A stretch of 64,000 bases of DNA from assembly GCA_027405735.1 (NCBI GenBank), contig JAPEHQ010000014.1, positions 124,001 to 188,000 of the forward strand, in the 5' to 3' direction. Position 1 is the first letter of the stretch. Each line of letters starts with the position of its first letter. This document shows positions 1-12,700 of this stretch, piece after piece. Under the pieces are notes generated by a model, which was not told the origin of the DNA, searched no databases, and was given only the letters and a program-made list of their open reading frames with translations. The position numbers and the translations under genes are program-made. The DNA comes from Mucor racemosus (lineage: Eukaryota > Mucoromycota > Mucoromycetes > Mucorales > Mucoraceae).

Positions 1-1205
1 TGGGTTCGTTTTTGCAATTTTTTGATGAATCTATGATATGACAGTCGGTTTTTTTGGTAGAAAATATATGTTTCTATGATAACAGATATTGCCTATTTTG
101 TTTTGTTTATGGGTTAATGTGCTGTAATGCTGCTATAACATTGGCTGAAATGTGCAATTTAGCAGGGGTTTATTTGTTCTAAATTATGTAAAGCTTGAAA
201 ATCGTTTTCTACGTATGTTGTTTCTCTCTTTTTGTTTTCATATTCCAAGGATATTTATGCACCGTTTGAAAAGGCATATCAAACTATTATCCAGCTGGTA
301 TTCTTTTCTTTTATCTGAACATGCATGTTAACGTAGTAGGGGGCTAATTTTTTTGATAAGGTAGCAGTCTATATTAGAGACTGATATGTTCATTTAACTG
401 CATTCTAAGATCAAATATCATTATTTATTACTGTATTTTTGGACGTATTTCTTGATTATCAGATCAAATCGAAGGCAATGATATTTATATCTACTCAATT
501 AAAAGCTAGAACTGGCTACAAACTCACGAAATGTTCCAGAAAAGTGATAAAATTTCAAATGATATAGAAACACAAAAAAAAAAGAACAATCTAATGTCTT
601 GCTTAATTACCATAGTTTTGATTGTATATATACTGTACTTGAAAACGAATCTTTTTGCAGCTGACAATTGTAAGCTAAAATAGTAAGTTTAAAGAAGGTT
701 GATTTGTTTAAATTTTATGAGTGATAAAGTAACATCTATAATCGTAAATTTGACTTGCATATAAATTTAAACAGTAAGGGTTATTTAAGTTTATGCTCGA
801 ACAAAACCCATTGTTGCTGTAAAACCATTATATTTATAAACATATTTGCAAATGATGATAATAGTAAATATATTGGCTGTTGCATGTATTGCTCTACATC
901 AACAATAATGTATTAAATTGTAATATCTATAATCTATATTACTAATAAAACTAAATGTAGTTTAAAACCACATTCCAATAAAAAATGCAATGGAATTTTG
1001 AGAACGGCACGATGCTCATCTACAAACAAACTTGTGCCCATACGATCAGCTCATTATGCTCATGGTCAGATTTCTTATTATGCACAAATAGGGAGAATGA
1101 TATACTTATGGGCAATTCTACTATTATGCACACGGACAGAATCTATAATTCTTCCCATACAGGCTTAGCGTTGTGCTCGTGTGCAGCTTCTTTTGTTGTG
1201 CCCAT
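1..1205 (-). repeat. L-I repeat, inverted partial copy of the L part
   Basis: Read on the minus strand, this stretch matches the first 2 kb of the L part of the repeat seen in direct orientation from 36809, 44348 and 52561. Shared landmarks are the GTGC/GCAC-rich block (about 985-1205 here) and the AAAATAGGCAATATCTG motif (as its reverse complement near 90-110). It runs off the left edge of the window. At about 1203-1206 it joins directly to the I part in the opposite orientation, which marks a rearrangement breakpoint. No ORF inside it is ATG-started and protein-like. Confidence 0.8.
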
Positions 1206-1978
1206 TCATCAAAATGTCGCGATTTGCATCACACAATGGAAGCACCTTTTATCAATCTTGACCTCGTTTTACATTGAGTATCAGTTTTTTACCAGTTGTA
1301 TTTTCTCTAATTTATTAATATTCGATCATATTGAACGTTAATAGTATATTAAATTACAATTTACTAGGATAATACTGTTGGTGGTTTTTTGTTATTGTTA
1401 CTTCAAAAACGTGATCCTATTATTATTACTATTGATTATAGTTGTCAAACTAATTGGTGCAGTATATTATATTACCATTTCGCATTGGTAGAAGTTATTA
1501 TACAATTGATATCTTCATTTAACACTGGTGAATTGGAAAGTTGGTGTCTGTCTTTAGTTTGATGAATAATGCGTACTTTGTTTATCCAGTATAATTTATA
1601 ATTGTAGGTGTTTCTACTCCTGAAAACTGAATTTCCAAATGCAACTACATATGTTGAATATCACTTGAGTTGCTGTGCGTTGTAGCTCATGTTATACTAA
1701 CTCCCATTTTGGTAAAGGTTACTTTACATTCATCTACATTCACTTTTTCTGTTATACAACTTAATATTAATGTACTAACATTGATTTTTATCTTTATCTC
1801 CATCAAAAATTGGCATTTTTTTCAGATGATGTCTACTACCAATTTCTAGAAAACTCTACTATTACTTCAAAAAAGAAAAAATACATCTTAATATGCTGCA
1901 TTTTCCAAAATAGTAAAAAACTGACAAATATATGTTCACAAGTACGGGTGTTAAAATTGTAGACCAAAGGAGAGTGAC

Positions 1979-2138
1979 AAGCTTAACGGGTAGCGCATGC
2001 GTTACAAATAGAGTGCGACACACATATTCGTGAATTCAAACCCGCCAAAGGGGAAGCCCTTTGGTATTAGGATATGCATTTTAAAAGAGAATCTCCGATG
2101 ACCTTGCTTCTCATCGAATATGATCCTCCTTTTTTTTT
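1979..2138 (+). ncRNA. tRNA-like Pol III unit inside the L-I repeat
   Basis: An A-box-like AAGCTTAACGG (1979-1989) fits TRGYNNARNGG at 10 of 11 positions. A B-box-like ATTCAAACC follows 44 bases later (2034-2042), and a run of nine T closes the unit at 2130-2138. This is the order of a type 2 Pol III promoter plus terminator, giving a transcript of roughly 150-165 nt. It does not fold as a normal tRNA cloverleaf by eye, so it is better read as a tRNA-derived SINE head or small RNA than a tRNA gene. A second copy lies at 48351-48511 with a perfect B box. Confidence 0.4.
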
Positions 2139-3456
2139 AGTAAGTTTTGTACGTATATGTCTAGCAAATTGTTTCCTTTTTCATTAATGCATATGATATG
2201 CATACTAGTAAATTTTGTTGGCGAAACCCGGCTCGACACCAAAACTATCAGCATCCGTGGGTCATTGTACATTCAGCCAGTTTGAGCAACAGGTTGGTTA
2301 TCTGCTACTTACACCTATTAAGATCAGCAAGCCCATCAGTTCTTCTCAACGAATATGAATCCAAATAACTTCCCGTTGCAATGGCAAGTACCCCTAGCAC
2401 TAATCTGCAGAATTGCAAAACGTTTAGCCTTGTCGTTTATTTTCAGGTTTGATGAATAATACTTAAAAAAGAATACAATTAAAAGGGAATGAGTAATGAA
2501 TCAGTTCTTTAACTGTATGATAAAAACAAGATATCGTTTATTTAGATATAAAAGTATGGCCTTTTATATTGATGTGACATTGAGATCCTGAGGTGTAACT
2601 TAAGGCACTATTGAACCATTATTAGATCTGTTTGATAGTAATCTAAGGATTGAAATAGATCAATCATAATTTAACCGTTCTTGCAGTGCTTGTGAATTAC
2701 CTTGTTTCAATGCTGCTCTAAATGTGCTTCTTGGATGTTGATTTGATAGCTACTTGATTAATTAACCGCTGGGATGAAATAATATGGTATCATAATTGAG
2801 GTCCAAGCGTTCTTGATAATTTTTAGACTAAACTTCTTAGTACTCTAGGAGTTTTTTATATCCGATATCAAGTCTTTGCACTTCAATACATGTTGTAATC
2901 AATAGATTGTAAGATAAATTGATACTGTAGAAGGTGATAACGTATGATACTTGGTGGCATACAACATAGTATATGGTTCATTTTTTGCCAATGGTCACTC
3001 TTCCAAAAAAAAAGCCGAACAATCTCCGGAAGCAGCCATCTAATAATATTTCCAAGCTTTAAATTTCCAGAAAAAATCACCGGACAGCCCGGACGCGGTT
3101 GCTTAAATATTCCAAGCAGCTATAAGATACAAGTATCGAAATTTCATACAAAAATTAAGGTTCGACTGTATTGCTATTAATTATTCAAAGGCTTATTTTA
3201 AGTAAGACATAAATACAAACTACAACATTATTTGCCTAATAACGAATTTAACTTGAAAAGTATAAGATGATACAACCGGATTCAAAAAAAGTCCATAAGA
3301 TCACGGATTTAAAGGATTATATATAAAAGCCACTACGGCCGATCTGCGTTGCGCAAGATGATTTCGTTGTGCCCAGGTGGGCTGCACACTTTATTCTGAT
3401 GAGTTGTTGCGCCCACTGAATAATGGCTAAAAAGATAACAAGATGCACATGAGCAC

Positions 3457-4188
3457 TGCAGTGGAATTACATACTAAAAACGCTTGATAAAAATAAAACA
3501 ACCTAAATTCCAAGTGTCGCTCATAAAGTATGATGCCACTTGAAATAATGTGAACAACTATAATAAACAAACGCTTCAACTGAACACAATAACAAACGCA
3601 TGCTAAAAATATGAAATACCCTTTTTGAACCATACATGTCGTGTAGATGATAGCACCCTTGATCACGGCGCAATCAATTACAAAAATGACATATATATCA
3701 AAACAGGATTCTATCCAAATCAATAATAATAATAAACAAAGATATCAATTTAGTCAACTACTCATCTATATCGAAGTTGCACTATCAATATAAATAAGAT
3801 TCAAGCATATAAAAAACTACCCCTTAAAAATCAAGGTTACATAAAATAGATATAACAGAAATAAACAAAACAAATATTTCCCAAAAGGTCGATATTGTCA
3901 CACTTGACATACAATCCCTTATGGTCAATGCTCTACACAATTTACCCCTTAAAATATTAAATCAATAACAATGTACTCAAAACTGGAAGATTACTAAATA
4001 TACATCCATTCAAGTCTGATGGTATCCAAGTTCTCCTAATCACTATAAATACCCTCATACTTTTCAATTATTTTAACTCTTCAGAAATCTTTTGTAATAA
4101 AAACTTTAGCTGATTATAATTGTATTTCTACTGCTTTTATTTTTTATATTTTTTTTTATTTTAGTAAATAACATCATAATTTACTGCA
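3457..4188 (+). mobile_element. Solo LTR 1 (732 bp) in the L repeat
   Basis: The segment starts TGCAGTGG and ends TTTACTGCA. It splits a stretch that is continuous in the other L copies and is flanked by near-identical 5-bp direct repeats (AGCAC at 3452-3456, GGCAC at 4189-4193; uninterrupted copies read GGCAC). Inside, a TATA-type ACTATAAATACC (near 4042) is followed by GTAATAAAAAC about 50 bases on, the usual LTR order of promoter then poly(A) signal. No coding region flanks it, so it is a recombination-derived solo LTR. Its 3' third resembles the inverted LTR at 37323-37984. Confidence 0.75.
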
Positions 4189-5498
4189 GGCACAACAAAA
4201 GAAACTGCACACGAGCATAACAAAAAGCCTGTATGTGTAGAATTATAGATTCTGTCGGTATGCATAACATTAATCCCATGTGTGCATAATAGTAGAATTG
4301 CCTATAAGCATACCATTATCCTTGTTTTTTGTGCATAATAATAAAATCTGACCATGAAAACCCTACTAAATTACACATCTCAGCCAGTGTAAAAGCAGCA
4401 TTACAGTGCATCAACCCATAAACTAAACAAAATAGGCAATATCTGCAATCATAGAAACATACATTTTTCTACTAGAAAAACTGTCTGTCATATCATACAT
4501 TCATTAAAAAACTGCAAAAGTGAGCCCGTAGAGCGACGCCATAATTGGGCATAGCACGATCGAACGGCTAAGTCTTTTATACTATGGTATGTATCTGAAA
4601 TGTCAAAAGAGTCTATATAAATAATCTTGCCAGAATATTACACTCTTTATTAACAATGCGTCCAGAGGATGTATTTATATACTTTTCGTTATAACTATTA
4701 CACAGAATTACTATCTAAGAACATTACACCAATTTACTAAGACGCATGTGAATCAACGTGGACACCTGTTGATTTACTATAGTAGTACCGAATATTGACT
4801 GCGACCTTGCATATGCGACCTAGGATATAATACTGACATAACAGTATCTACTAAGCTTTAAATGAAAATGCGTTTTTTTATAACTTTTTGTATATTTAAC
4901 CATGTACGGTCTGAAAATTCAGACTTTATAGCGGACATTTTTGGGGCTCATTTAATCCTTACCAACACTCGTGATTTTGATCAAAAAACAGAAAAATCGA
5001 TTTTTGATACCAAAATCAACGTTTAAATGTACTACATTGTGAGAGAAAATTGTAGCTATAGCTAATACACATTTTATAAAAGCTTAATATTAAATGTTGA
5101 GTAATGAAACTTTGTACTTTTGTCCCAAAAACGGTTTTTTGATTAAAGGATTTTCATATAATATTTTGCAATAAAAATGTTTGTTATTTTTGATTGAGCA
5201 AATAGAGCGCTAAATATTATATATGTGTATATTTTTTGTTTTTATAATTGGTAGTATAATTAACTCTAAATTTGCAAATTTAAAAAAAAAAATGAAAAAA
5301 TGTCAAAATTGATGATCTGGACAAGAATAATTTTTGAAATTAATATTCCACTTATAAGGTTTATGAGTCTTAGAAATAAGAGATTTTATAATACTTGAGA
5401 ACTTTTTCAAGAATTTGCAATGCTGTATCCGCTTGATTCAAGCTTATTACTGTAAATCTTTATACATGTTAATTTTGTGTGGTAGTTTATTTGATATT

Positions 5499-6852
5499 GG
5501 GAGATATAAAATAAGTTTAAGAACAAATAACATAATGCGACCAATTCATATCTATTTAGAATTGTCCAAGGCTCCGGTAGCTCAGCTTGATCTCGAGATT
5601 TTGATGAACAAAAGTCTCCAATTTAATCAATAAAAAATCAATATCAGATCTTCAAAGAGTTTATTCCACCTCTTTAAATTAAATAAATTACAGTAGTTTT
5701 GTTTAACATATTTGATGATGCGCATATCAGGTATGCATCCATTTTTTTTTCTGGAAAGTTATGAAAACAAGGGCGCATTTTGCTTTCAAAAACTAACGGC
5801 AAAAAATAAATGTTGTCTCCGGTTAATAATAAACCGAAGAAATCAATATCAAATTTTGTTTATTATACACTGATTAAGGAATTCGCAAGACCGTAGATTG
5901 TACAATAGTAAAAAGAACTCATTTGAACCATTTTTCGCAACATACACAGTGCATGGAAACTCTCTTACTTTGAAAAATCATATAATAAAAAAGATAGCGT
6001 TCCCAGTTGAACATTAAGAACATTTCAATGAAAATGCCTCCTGATTTGTTATATACATATGGTGCGTACCCTAGTAGCATTGCTTCATTGTATTGAAAGT
6101 AATTGAATCAATTATACATAACCCAGGCAGTGGCAATGAATCTTTATTTCCAAGACTGGATTCTTGGCTAAATATGTACCTGATCTACGAAAGAGTCATT
6201 CTTTTCAATGGAATCGCTCAAAATGAGTACATTCGGAAGTATTTACCTAAAAAGGCGCAATAAATTAACGATTAAATCTTTAAAGCAACATTTGCTGTAG
6301 ATATCAATCCATCCACACCCGTGTAGTTTCGGAACCATATGCGGAGATGTGACAAGATCAAGCTCAAAGATGGCTTTAACACATTTGACATGAAGAATAG
6401 GGTCTCCACAACATCATAATCAATCGATTAGATCTCCCCAGTTTTTCTGAAACCTGCCACAGAAAGTGAATCATACCGGATTAAGGAATCAGGGGTAATC
6501 TATTGTTTTCTTTTTTACAAACGCAAAAAGTTAAATTCAATTTTATAGAAACAGTACCAAAGCTTATAAATCTAATCAGATTCGAGCTATGAACTGTGTA
6601 ACATGCAACGGTACCCTTTCTTTGGCAAAGTGACGTCGAGAAGCGCGTCGCGTTAATAGTGAATGTAATACCAAACTGTCTATTCAGGTGTCTTAAATAG
6701 TCGCGACGTGAACAAAATCCTTTCATTTTCTCTCTCTCTCTCTCTCTCTCTCTTTGTAAATAATTCTTCAAAATCTTTTATTAGAGATTTTACTTTAGTT
6801 ATTTTTTGAATTCATTTTTGATAATTGACAATAATACTAAAGAATTACAAAG
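5499..6852. other. Intergenic DNA between repeat and RNR1
   Basis: No gene is supported. Near 5530-5560 there is a short reverse-complement match (about 30 bases, containing CCAATTCATATCTATTTAG) to the left edge of the dispersed repeat at 25.37 kb. Near 5572-5600 the string GCTCCGGTAGCTCAG looks like the 5' end of a tRNA, but no anticodon or T arm follows. The last 220 bases hold the RNR1 promoter signals listed separately. Confidence 0.5.
6631..6752. promoter_or_regulatory. Candidate G1/S-type promoter elements and CT tract upstream of RNR1
   Basis: In AT-rich surroundings the RNR1 upstream region has CG-rich words: TGACGTCG (6631-6638), GCGCGTCGCGTT (6643-6654, whose reverse complement contains ACGCG twice) and TCGCGACGTG (6701-6710). 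A (TC)12 run follows at 6729-6752, about 100 bases before the start codon. Fungal RNR1 genes are typically cell-cycle controlled through MCB (ACGCGT) or SCB-like sites, so these are reasonable MBF-type sites. No exact ACGCGT hexamer is present, so binding is inferred only. Confidence 0.4.
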
Positions 6853-9508
6853 ATGATGTATGTTATTAAAAGAGGTATGTGTAAATCAGATTAATGATTT
6901 CATTGATAATTAAATAATCTCAAAAAAAAAAAAAAAAAAAAAAAAAAAAGACGGCAGCAAAGAAAGCGTTCATTTTGACAAGATCACTTCTCGTATTGCA
7001 AAGCTATGTTATGGATTGAATGAAGAATTTGTAATTCCTGCTCAAATCTCTCAAAAGGTTGTCTCTGGTGTTTATCAAGGCATCACTACCGTCGAATTAG
7101 ACAACCTCGCTGCTGAGACTGCTGCCTATATGACAACTAGCCATCCTGATTTTGCAGTTTTGGCAGCTCGTATTGTCATCTCCAACCTTCAAAAAGAAAC
7201 AGATGATAAATTCAGTAATGTCATTGAAAAGTTGTATCATCATGTCCATCCCAAATTGAAGCAACCTAATCCTCTTATCTCTAAGGAGTTGTATGAGGTT
7301 GTCAAGGCCAATGCGGAAAAGATCGATGCTACTATTGTTTCTGATAGAGATTTTGCATTCAATTTCTTTGGTTTCAAAACTTTGGAGCGTAGTTATTTGT
7401 TCAAAATTAATGATAAGATTGTAGAACGTCCTCAATATATGATTATGCGTGTTGCTATTGGTATTCATGGCTCAGATTTAGAAAGTGCTTTCAAGACTTA
7501 TAATCTCATGTCCTCGAAATACTTTACTCATGCTACCCCAACTTTGTTTAATGCCGGTACTCCTACACCTCAGCTCTCTAGTTGTTTCCTTGTTCAAATG
7601 CGTGACGATAGTATTGAAGGTATCTATGATACACTTACTACATGTGCTCGTATTTCCAAAGCTGCTGGCGGTGTTGGTGTAGCTTTCCAAAAGATTCGTG
7701 GCTCTGGATCTTACATTGCTGGTACCAATGGTACTTCTAATGGCATTGTTCCTATGCTTCGTGTCTTTAATGATACTGCTCGTTTTGTTACTCAAGGTGG
7801 TGGAAAGCGTAATGGTAATTTTGCCATGTACCTTGAACCTTGGCATGTTGATGTATTTGACTTTTTGGAATTGAGAAAGAATAACGGTGTTGAAGAAATG
7901 CGTGCACGTGATTTATTTTTGGGATTGTGGATGCCAGATCTTTTCATGCAACGTATGTTATATTATATCTTTGATATAATCATTAAATTTAACATGTTAT
8001 TTTTATAGGTGTTGAGGATAACGGTCAATGGTCTCTTTTCTGTCCTAATGAAGCTCCTGGATTAAATGAGGTTTATGGCGAAAAGTTTAATGCTCTTTAT
8101 CATAAATATGAAGCTGAGGGTAGAGCCAAAAAGACAGTTGATGCACAAAAGCTCTGGTTTGCCATTTTAGAGGCCCAAATTGAGACTGGTATGCCTTATA
8201 TGCTTTATAAAGGTAAATTAAAGATAACAGTTATCTAAATGGCAAGTAAATTAATAACATTTTTTAGATGCATGTAACGAAAAATCAAATCAAAAGAACT
8301 TGGGTACCATTTCCTCATCTAATTTATGTACAGAGATCATTGAATATACTGCTCCTGATGAAGTAGCCGTTTGTAATTTGGCTTCTCTTGCTTTACCCAA
8401 GTTTGTCAATACAGATACTAAAACTTTTGATTTTGCCAAGCTTCACGAGGTTACCAAAGTTGTTACTAGAAACTTGAACAAAGTAATCGATGTCAATTAC
8501 TATCCTGTAGAAGAAGCTCGCAGAAGTAATATGAGACACAGACCGTAAGCATATTTCACATTGTCATAATGGTCTTGTTTATTCTAATTTTTATTTGGCA
8601 TACATAGTATCGGTCTTGGTGTACAGGGTCTTGCTGATGCATTTATTTTGATGGGTTATCCTTTCGATTCTCCTGAAGCCGGTCAATTGAATAGAGATAT
8701 CTTTGAAGGTATCTATTTTGCTGCCTTGGAAGCCTCATGTGAGATTGCCAAAGAAGTAGGTCCCTACGAAACTTACGAAGGCTCACCTGCTAGTCAAGGT
8801 TTGCTTCAACATGACATGTGGAAAGTCGAAGGTTCAGATCGCTTTGATTGGGCAACACTTAGAGCCAATATCAAAAAGCATGGTATCCGCAATTCCCTTC
8901 TTCTTGCTCCTATGCCTACCGCTAGTACTAGTCAAATCTTGGGCAACAATGAATGCTTTGAACCTTATACTAGCAACATTTATACTCGTCGTGTACAAAG
9001 TGGTGAATTCCAAGTTGTCAATCAATATTTGCTTAACGACCTGGTCAAACTGGGCTTGTGGAATGACAATGTTAAGAATATGATGATTGCACATGGTGGC
9101 AGTATTCAAGAAATTCCTAATATTCCTGATGATTTGAAGAAACTCTACAAGACAGTTTGGGAAATTTCTCAACGTACAATCATCGATATGGCTGCCGATA
9201 GAGCTGCTTTTATCGATCAATCTCAATCAATGAACTTGTTCTCTGCTGAACCTAATTATGGCAAATTAACCTCTATGCATTTCTATGCCTGGAAAAAGGG
9301 GTTAAAGACTGGTATGTATTATCTTAGATCAAGACCTGCTGTAGATGCTATCAAATTCACTGTTGATCAATTGGCTCTTAAAAGCATGGCACTAAATGAA
9401 AATAAAACCGAAGAAGAAATCGCAGCTGAAGTAGAAGAGCAGAAAAGATTAGCTCAATTACAGTGCTCCATAGATAATCAAGATGCCTGTCTTATGTGCA
9501 GTGGATAA
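6853..9508 (+). CDS. RNR1: Ribonucleotide reductase large subunit (class Ia)
   Basis: Five exons (6853-6874, 6951-7952, 8009-8212, 8268-8544, 8608-9508) encode 801 residues, close to the usual 790-890. The enzyme reduces ribonucleoside diphosphates to deoxy forms in the cytosol with the small subunit RNR2. The N terminus MMYVIKRDGS begins the ATP-cone, split after seven codons by intron 1. Catalytic residues are visible: C219 in LSSCFLV, and N428, C430 and E432 in [21 protein letters not shown] is the conserved C-terminal barrel motif. The tail ends CLMCSG, giving the CxxC shuttle thiols for thioredoxin/glutaredoxin. The start was chosen because only the 22-nt first exon restores the ATP-cone start; the second ATG (6856) would serve equally well. 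Intron 1 has 28 consecutive A directly before its AG acceptor. The gene converges on the THADA homologue, with 220 bases between stop codons. Confidence 0.97.
6922..6949 (+). repeat. A(28) tract abutting the RNR1 intron 1 acceptor
   Basis: Twenty-eight A residues run straight into the G of the acceptor AG at 6949-6950. Introns normally carry pyrimidines in this place. A similar tract of 39 A lies in the trehalase gene intron 2. Confidence 0.95.
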
Positions 9509-9728
9509 ATATTCTGTTTTAGATTTATATAGTTTTTATTATTATTCCCAAACCATCGCATCATTATTTATATATATATAATACTTTCCATTTTTTACAA
9601 TAAACCCCCCCTTTCTACTCAATAAACTTGAACTTTTTTTTAATGCAATAGAAGTATACAGATTCAAAAATAACCACGTCAATGAAATTAACAGGTTCTT
9701 TATTTTAATATTTTATACAACAATTGCG

Positions 9729-12700
9729 TTAAAGCTTTCTAGAATCAGGAGCAAGTAAGAACATGTTGTTGAATACAACAGTGTTTGAATGATATTTAAC
9801 GAAATGCTTAGTTTTTGCATATAAACCATCATCACCACGCAATAAATTCCAGAGAACTGGATGAACCCAAGATTTCTTTAATTCATACAAAGAACAAGAA
9901 AGATCTATAGAAACAACAATTAGTTTGATTTCTAATTTTAAAAACAATCGAATTTACCTTTAATTGATTGAACAAGCTCTGTAGGAACAGATTTCATCTT
10001 GTCCAAAGTCTCCAAATCCAAATGCAATGATTCAATTGTACTGTAAGCAGCCAAAAAGATATTGGCTCGAGATGTAATGCCATAAGGACCATTTTGCATA
10101 AGCTTTATAAATAAAGATTAGTATATTATATCTATTAAAATATGGGCTCATAACTTACAGTTCGAGACATTGTCTTTAATACAGTGCCGAATAAACTTAA
10201 TTGTTGAATTCTTGATTTCAGAGAATCAAGATTCTTCAATTCAATTGTACGTTTCAAATGAAGAACATCTAAATCAACATTTGCCCATTGTAAATCGATC
10301 AAATCTTCTTTATAAATGTTGGGATTTTCTTTAGCAAAGAGAGCCTTTGATTGAGAAAGTTCATTCTCCCAAATGCTTTGTAAGGAGTTTTCACCTACAA
10401 GAGAAGCTGAAAGTGTTGTCTCCAACAGATCAGATTCACTGAATCGAGAAATGAGATGTCTGTGAACTAATTCCAATGCACGCTCATGGTGAACAGGTGC
10501 TTTCAATTTAAGGGCTTCAGATACAATGTTGGCGGTATCATCGCGAACATCAATATCATCATCTTGTAACAATTGAGTAATGGCTAAAGCAGCAGTAACT
10601 CGAGCATCTTCAACAGATTGATCATATTCACTCAAGAAAACCTGTGTAGATGTGAATCTAAGTGATTTTACAACTGCTTCACGAAGAGGTAATGTGATAT
10701 CTTTTTGACTATATTTCTCAATGTAACCACACCAGGTAACAAGACATTGTTGCACCCAATTTGAATGAGAAGTTTGACGAAGAATCTGATGATTGAAAAG
10801 TTAGCCTTGATGTGTATTAGGGAGGGACAAAACATTTTATATAAATTTACCTGAGCAAGTAAAGCACCCAACAAAGGAAGGACTGATTCAGTAACAGATA
10901 GAGCACGCTTTTCAGAGAATTGAACAACAAGTTGATTCCAATATTCTTCTAAAGTGAATGGTAATTTGGTATCTGAAGGATAAGGTTCCTTGGAGTTCAA
11001 AGACATTAATAATTTAGCTGTTAAAACGTAACAATTCAAGCTATCTTCGCCTGCAAATGTTCTTTGAACCAAGATTGATTGAAGCTGATTGATTCTATAA
11101 TAAACATTTGTTAATACAATGTTTGTCATTTCAAAAAATAAAGTTTAAAATTACCCAGAGACACATTCTGAAGTGATTTCTTCATTGACACTGTAATAAT
11201 TGAGAAGCTTTTGGAGTACCAAAAGACGTACTTCATAATCGTGATCACCAAGCAAGAACAAAAGATCATCCACCTTTGCATTTGGCTTGTTCAAAGTACC
11301 ATTAACAATGATATTGGCCATGCTTTCTCTTATCAAGTAAGATCCAATACCGGAAATAGTATCATTCTTGATTGTATCAATGCAGTAATCCTTGGCAGTA
11401 TTTCTAAGATTAGCGAATTTGTCATTGGAAAGCTCAATCAACTCTGAACTGATATCTTTATCATTGCCACTAGCAGTTGTGATCCACTTGGTTTCAAAGA
11501 AGAATTCACTAATAATATTCAATAGCAATGCACTGTTCATATTACAGAATCTCTTTTCACGTAATAAATCAAGTAAAACCATCATCATTTGAGGCATATC
11601 GTTGATGAATTGAGTAGATGATTCATTGGAATTGGCAGAATAGAAATGACCACGCAAAAGGAATTGAACTTGAAGTAATCTACCATGAATTTCATTTTGA
11701 GTTGTTGTATTTGAGATATGAATTAGTTGCTTGATTGTTGGAACAACATCTAAGACCAAAGGTACAAGAGCCCTTGCAGCCATTTCACGAGTCTTGTAAA
11801 TAGCACTAGCAGCACAAGGCATGACAAGAGGAATAAATGGTGTCAAGATGGTTTCTTTTTCATCACCATCTTCAGTATTAGAAGGTTGCATACGAGACAA
11901 TAAAGTCAAAATGGGATAAAGACCTGGATGAACACTAGCAGCTAATGAGTTTTTAAGCAATTGATCAACTGCAATACCCAATTCTTTCAAAAGATATGGG
12001 TGAAGGTCAGGGAAACGAACAAAGAATTCACGGCCTGTCAATGTGTTGACATTGCTGTGTTCATCTCTGGTTCTTTTAGTTCCAAATGTTCTTTGAAGTA
12101 ATGTAGAAAATAACATGACAGAACAATTACGAATAGCCCAACTATGAGAAGAGAAACCATTGATGGCAAGAGAGAACCCTTCAGATGCGTATTCTAAAAC
12201 ATGAGTACCCAATTTGGAGTCCATAAAGATAGTACGCATAATGTTATAAGCATGTACTTGAGGTAAATCAATTCTTTGATCAGCATCAATTGGAGGTTCA
12301 GCACTTGCAAGTTGCATCAAATATTTGATAGCTTTGCTGAGAAGCTCTTTCTTGACAGAAGGTTCACTACTAACAATAGCCAGAATACACAAGGGAAGGC
12401 CAGCACTACGACGAGTGATGGAGATGTTACTGGAAGTAAGACTATCCAAATTTTCTTGAAGCCATTCAGCAGGAAGTTGAGCAATGGAAGGATCACGAGA
12501 TGTCAATAAACGGGTATTAAGAGACACATACGCAGGGTATACCGCTGAAAAGGCACCACGATGTCTAATGCTTGTCAAAAGATGATGGAACAATGAACCA
12601 CTCTTGACTAAATCTTGGTGAGTCAAGATGGTATCATTAGACATTTGGGCAGAAGCTGGGGCTTTAGTAATGATAACTTGTAATAAAGAACTAGCTTCTT

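Larger units (their letters stand above)
1206..5498 (+). repeat. L-I repeat: I part followed by truncated L part
   Basis: Bases 1206-3331 form the I part (about 2.13 kb), matching 46906-52560 once the insertions there are removed. Bases 3332-5498 form the start of the next L part, beginning ACTACGGCCGATCTG and interrupted by a solo LTR at 3457-4188. The match to other copies stops near 5498, just before the place where complete copies carry the dynein-derived fragment. The I-to-L junction at 3331/3332 is identical in layout to that at 52560/52561, so units lie head to tail. I see no coding function. Confidence 0.8.

Noticed and set aside
985..1341. 118-codon plus-strand ORF with many Cys
   Set aside because: It lies across the breakpoint between the inverted L and the direct I repeat, and its frame is broken in the other copies. 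It is a chance frame in repeat DNA.
5572..5600. tRNA-like 5' end GCTCCGGTAGCTCAG
   Set aside because: No anticodon loop, T arm or acceptor partner follows at the required distance; at most a fragment.
6481..6771. 96-codon minus-strand ORF starting with a Arg-Glu repeat
   Set aside because: The repeat is the TC microsatellite upstream of RNR1, and the rest has no protein-like features.
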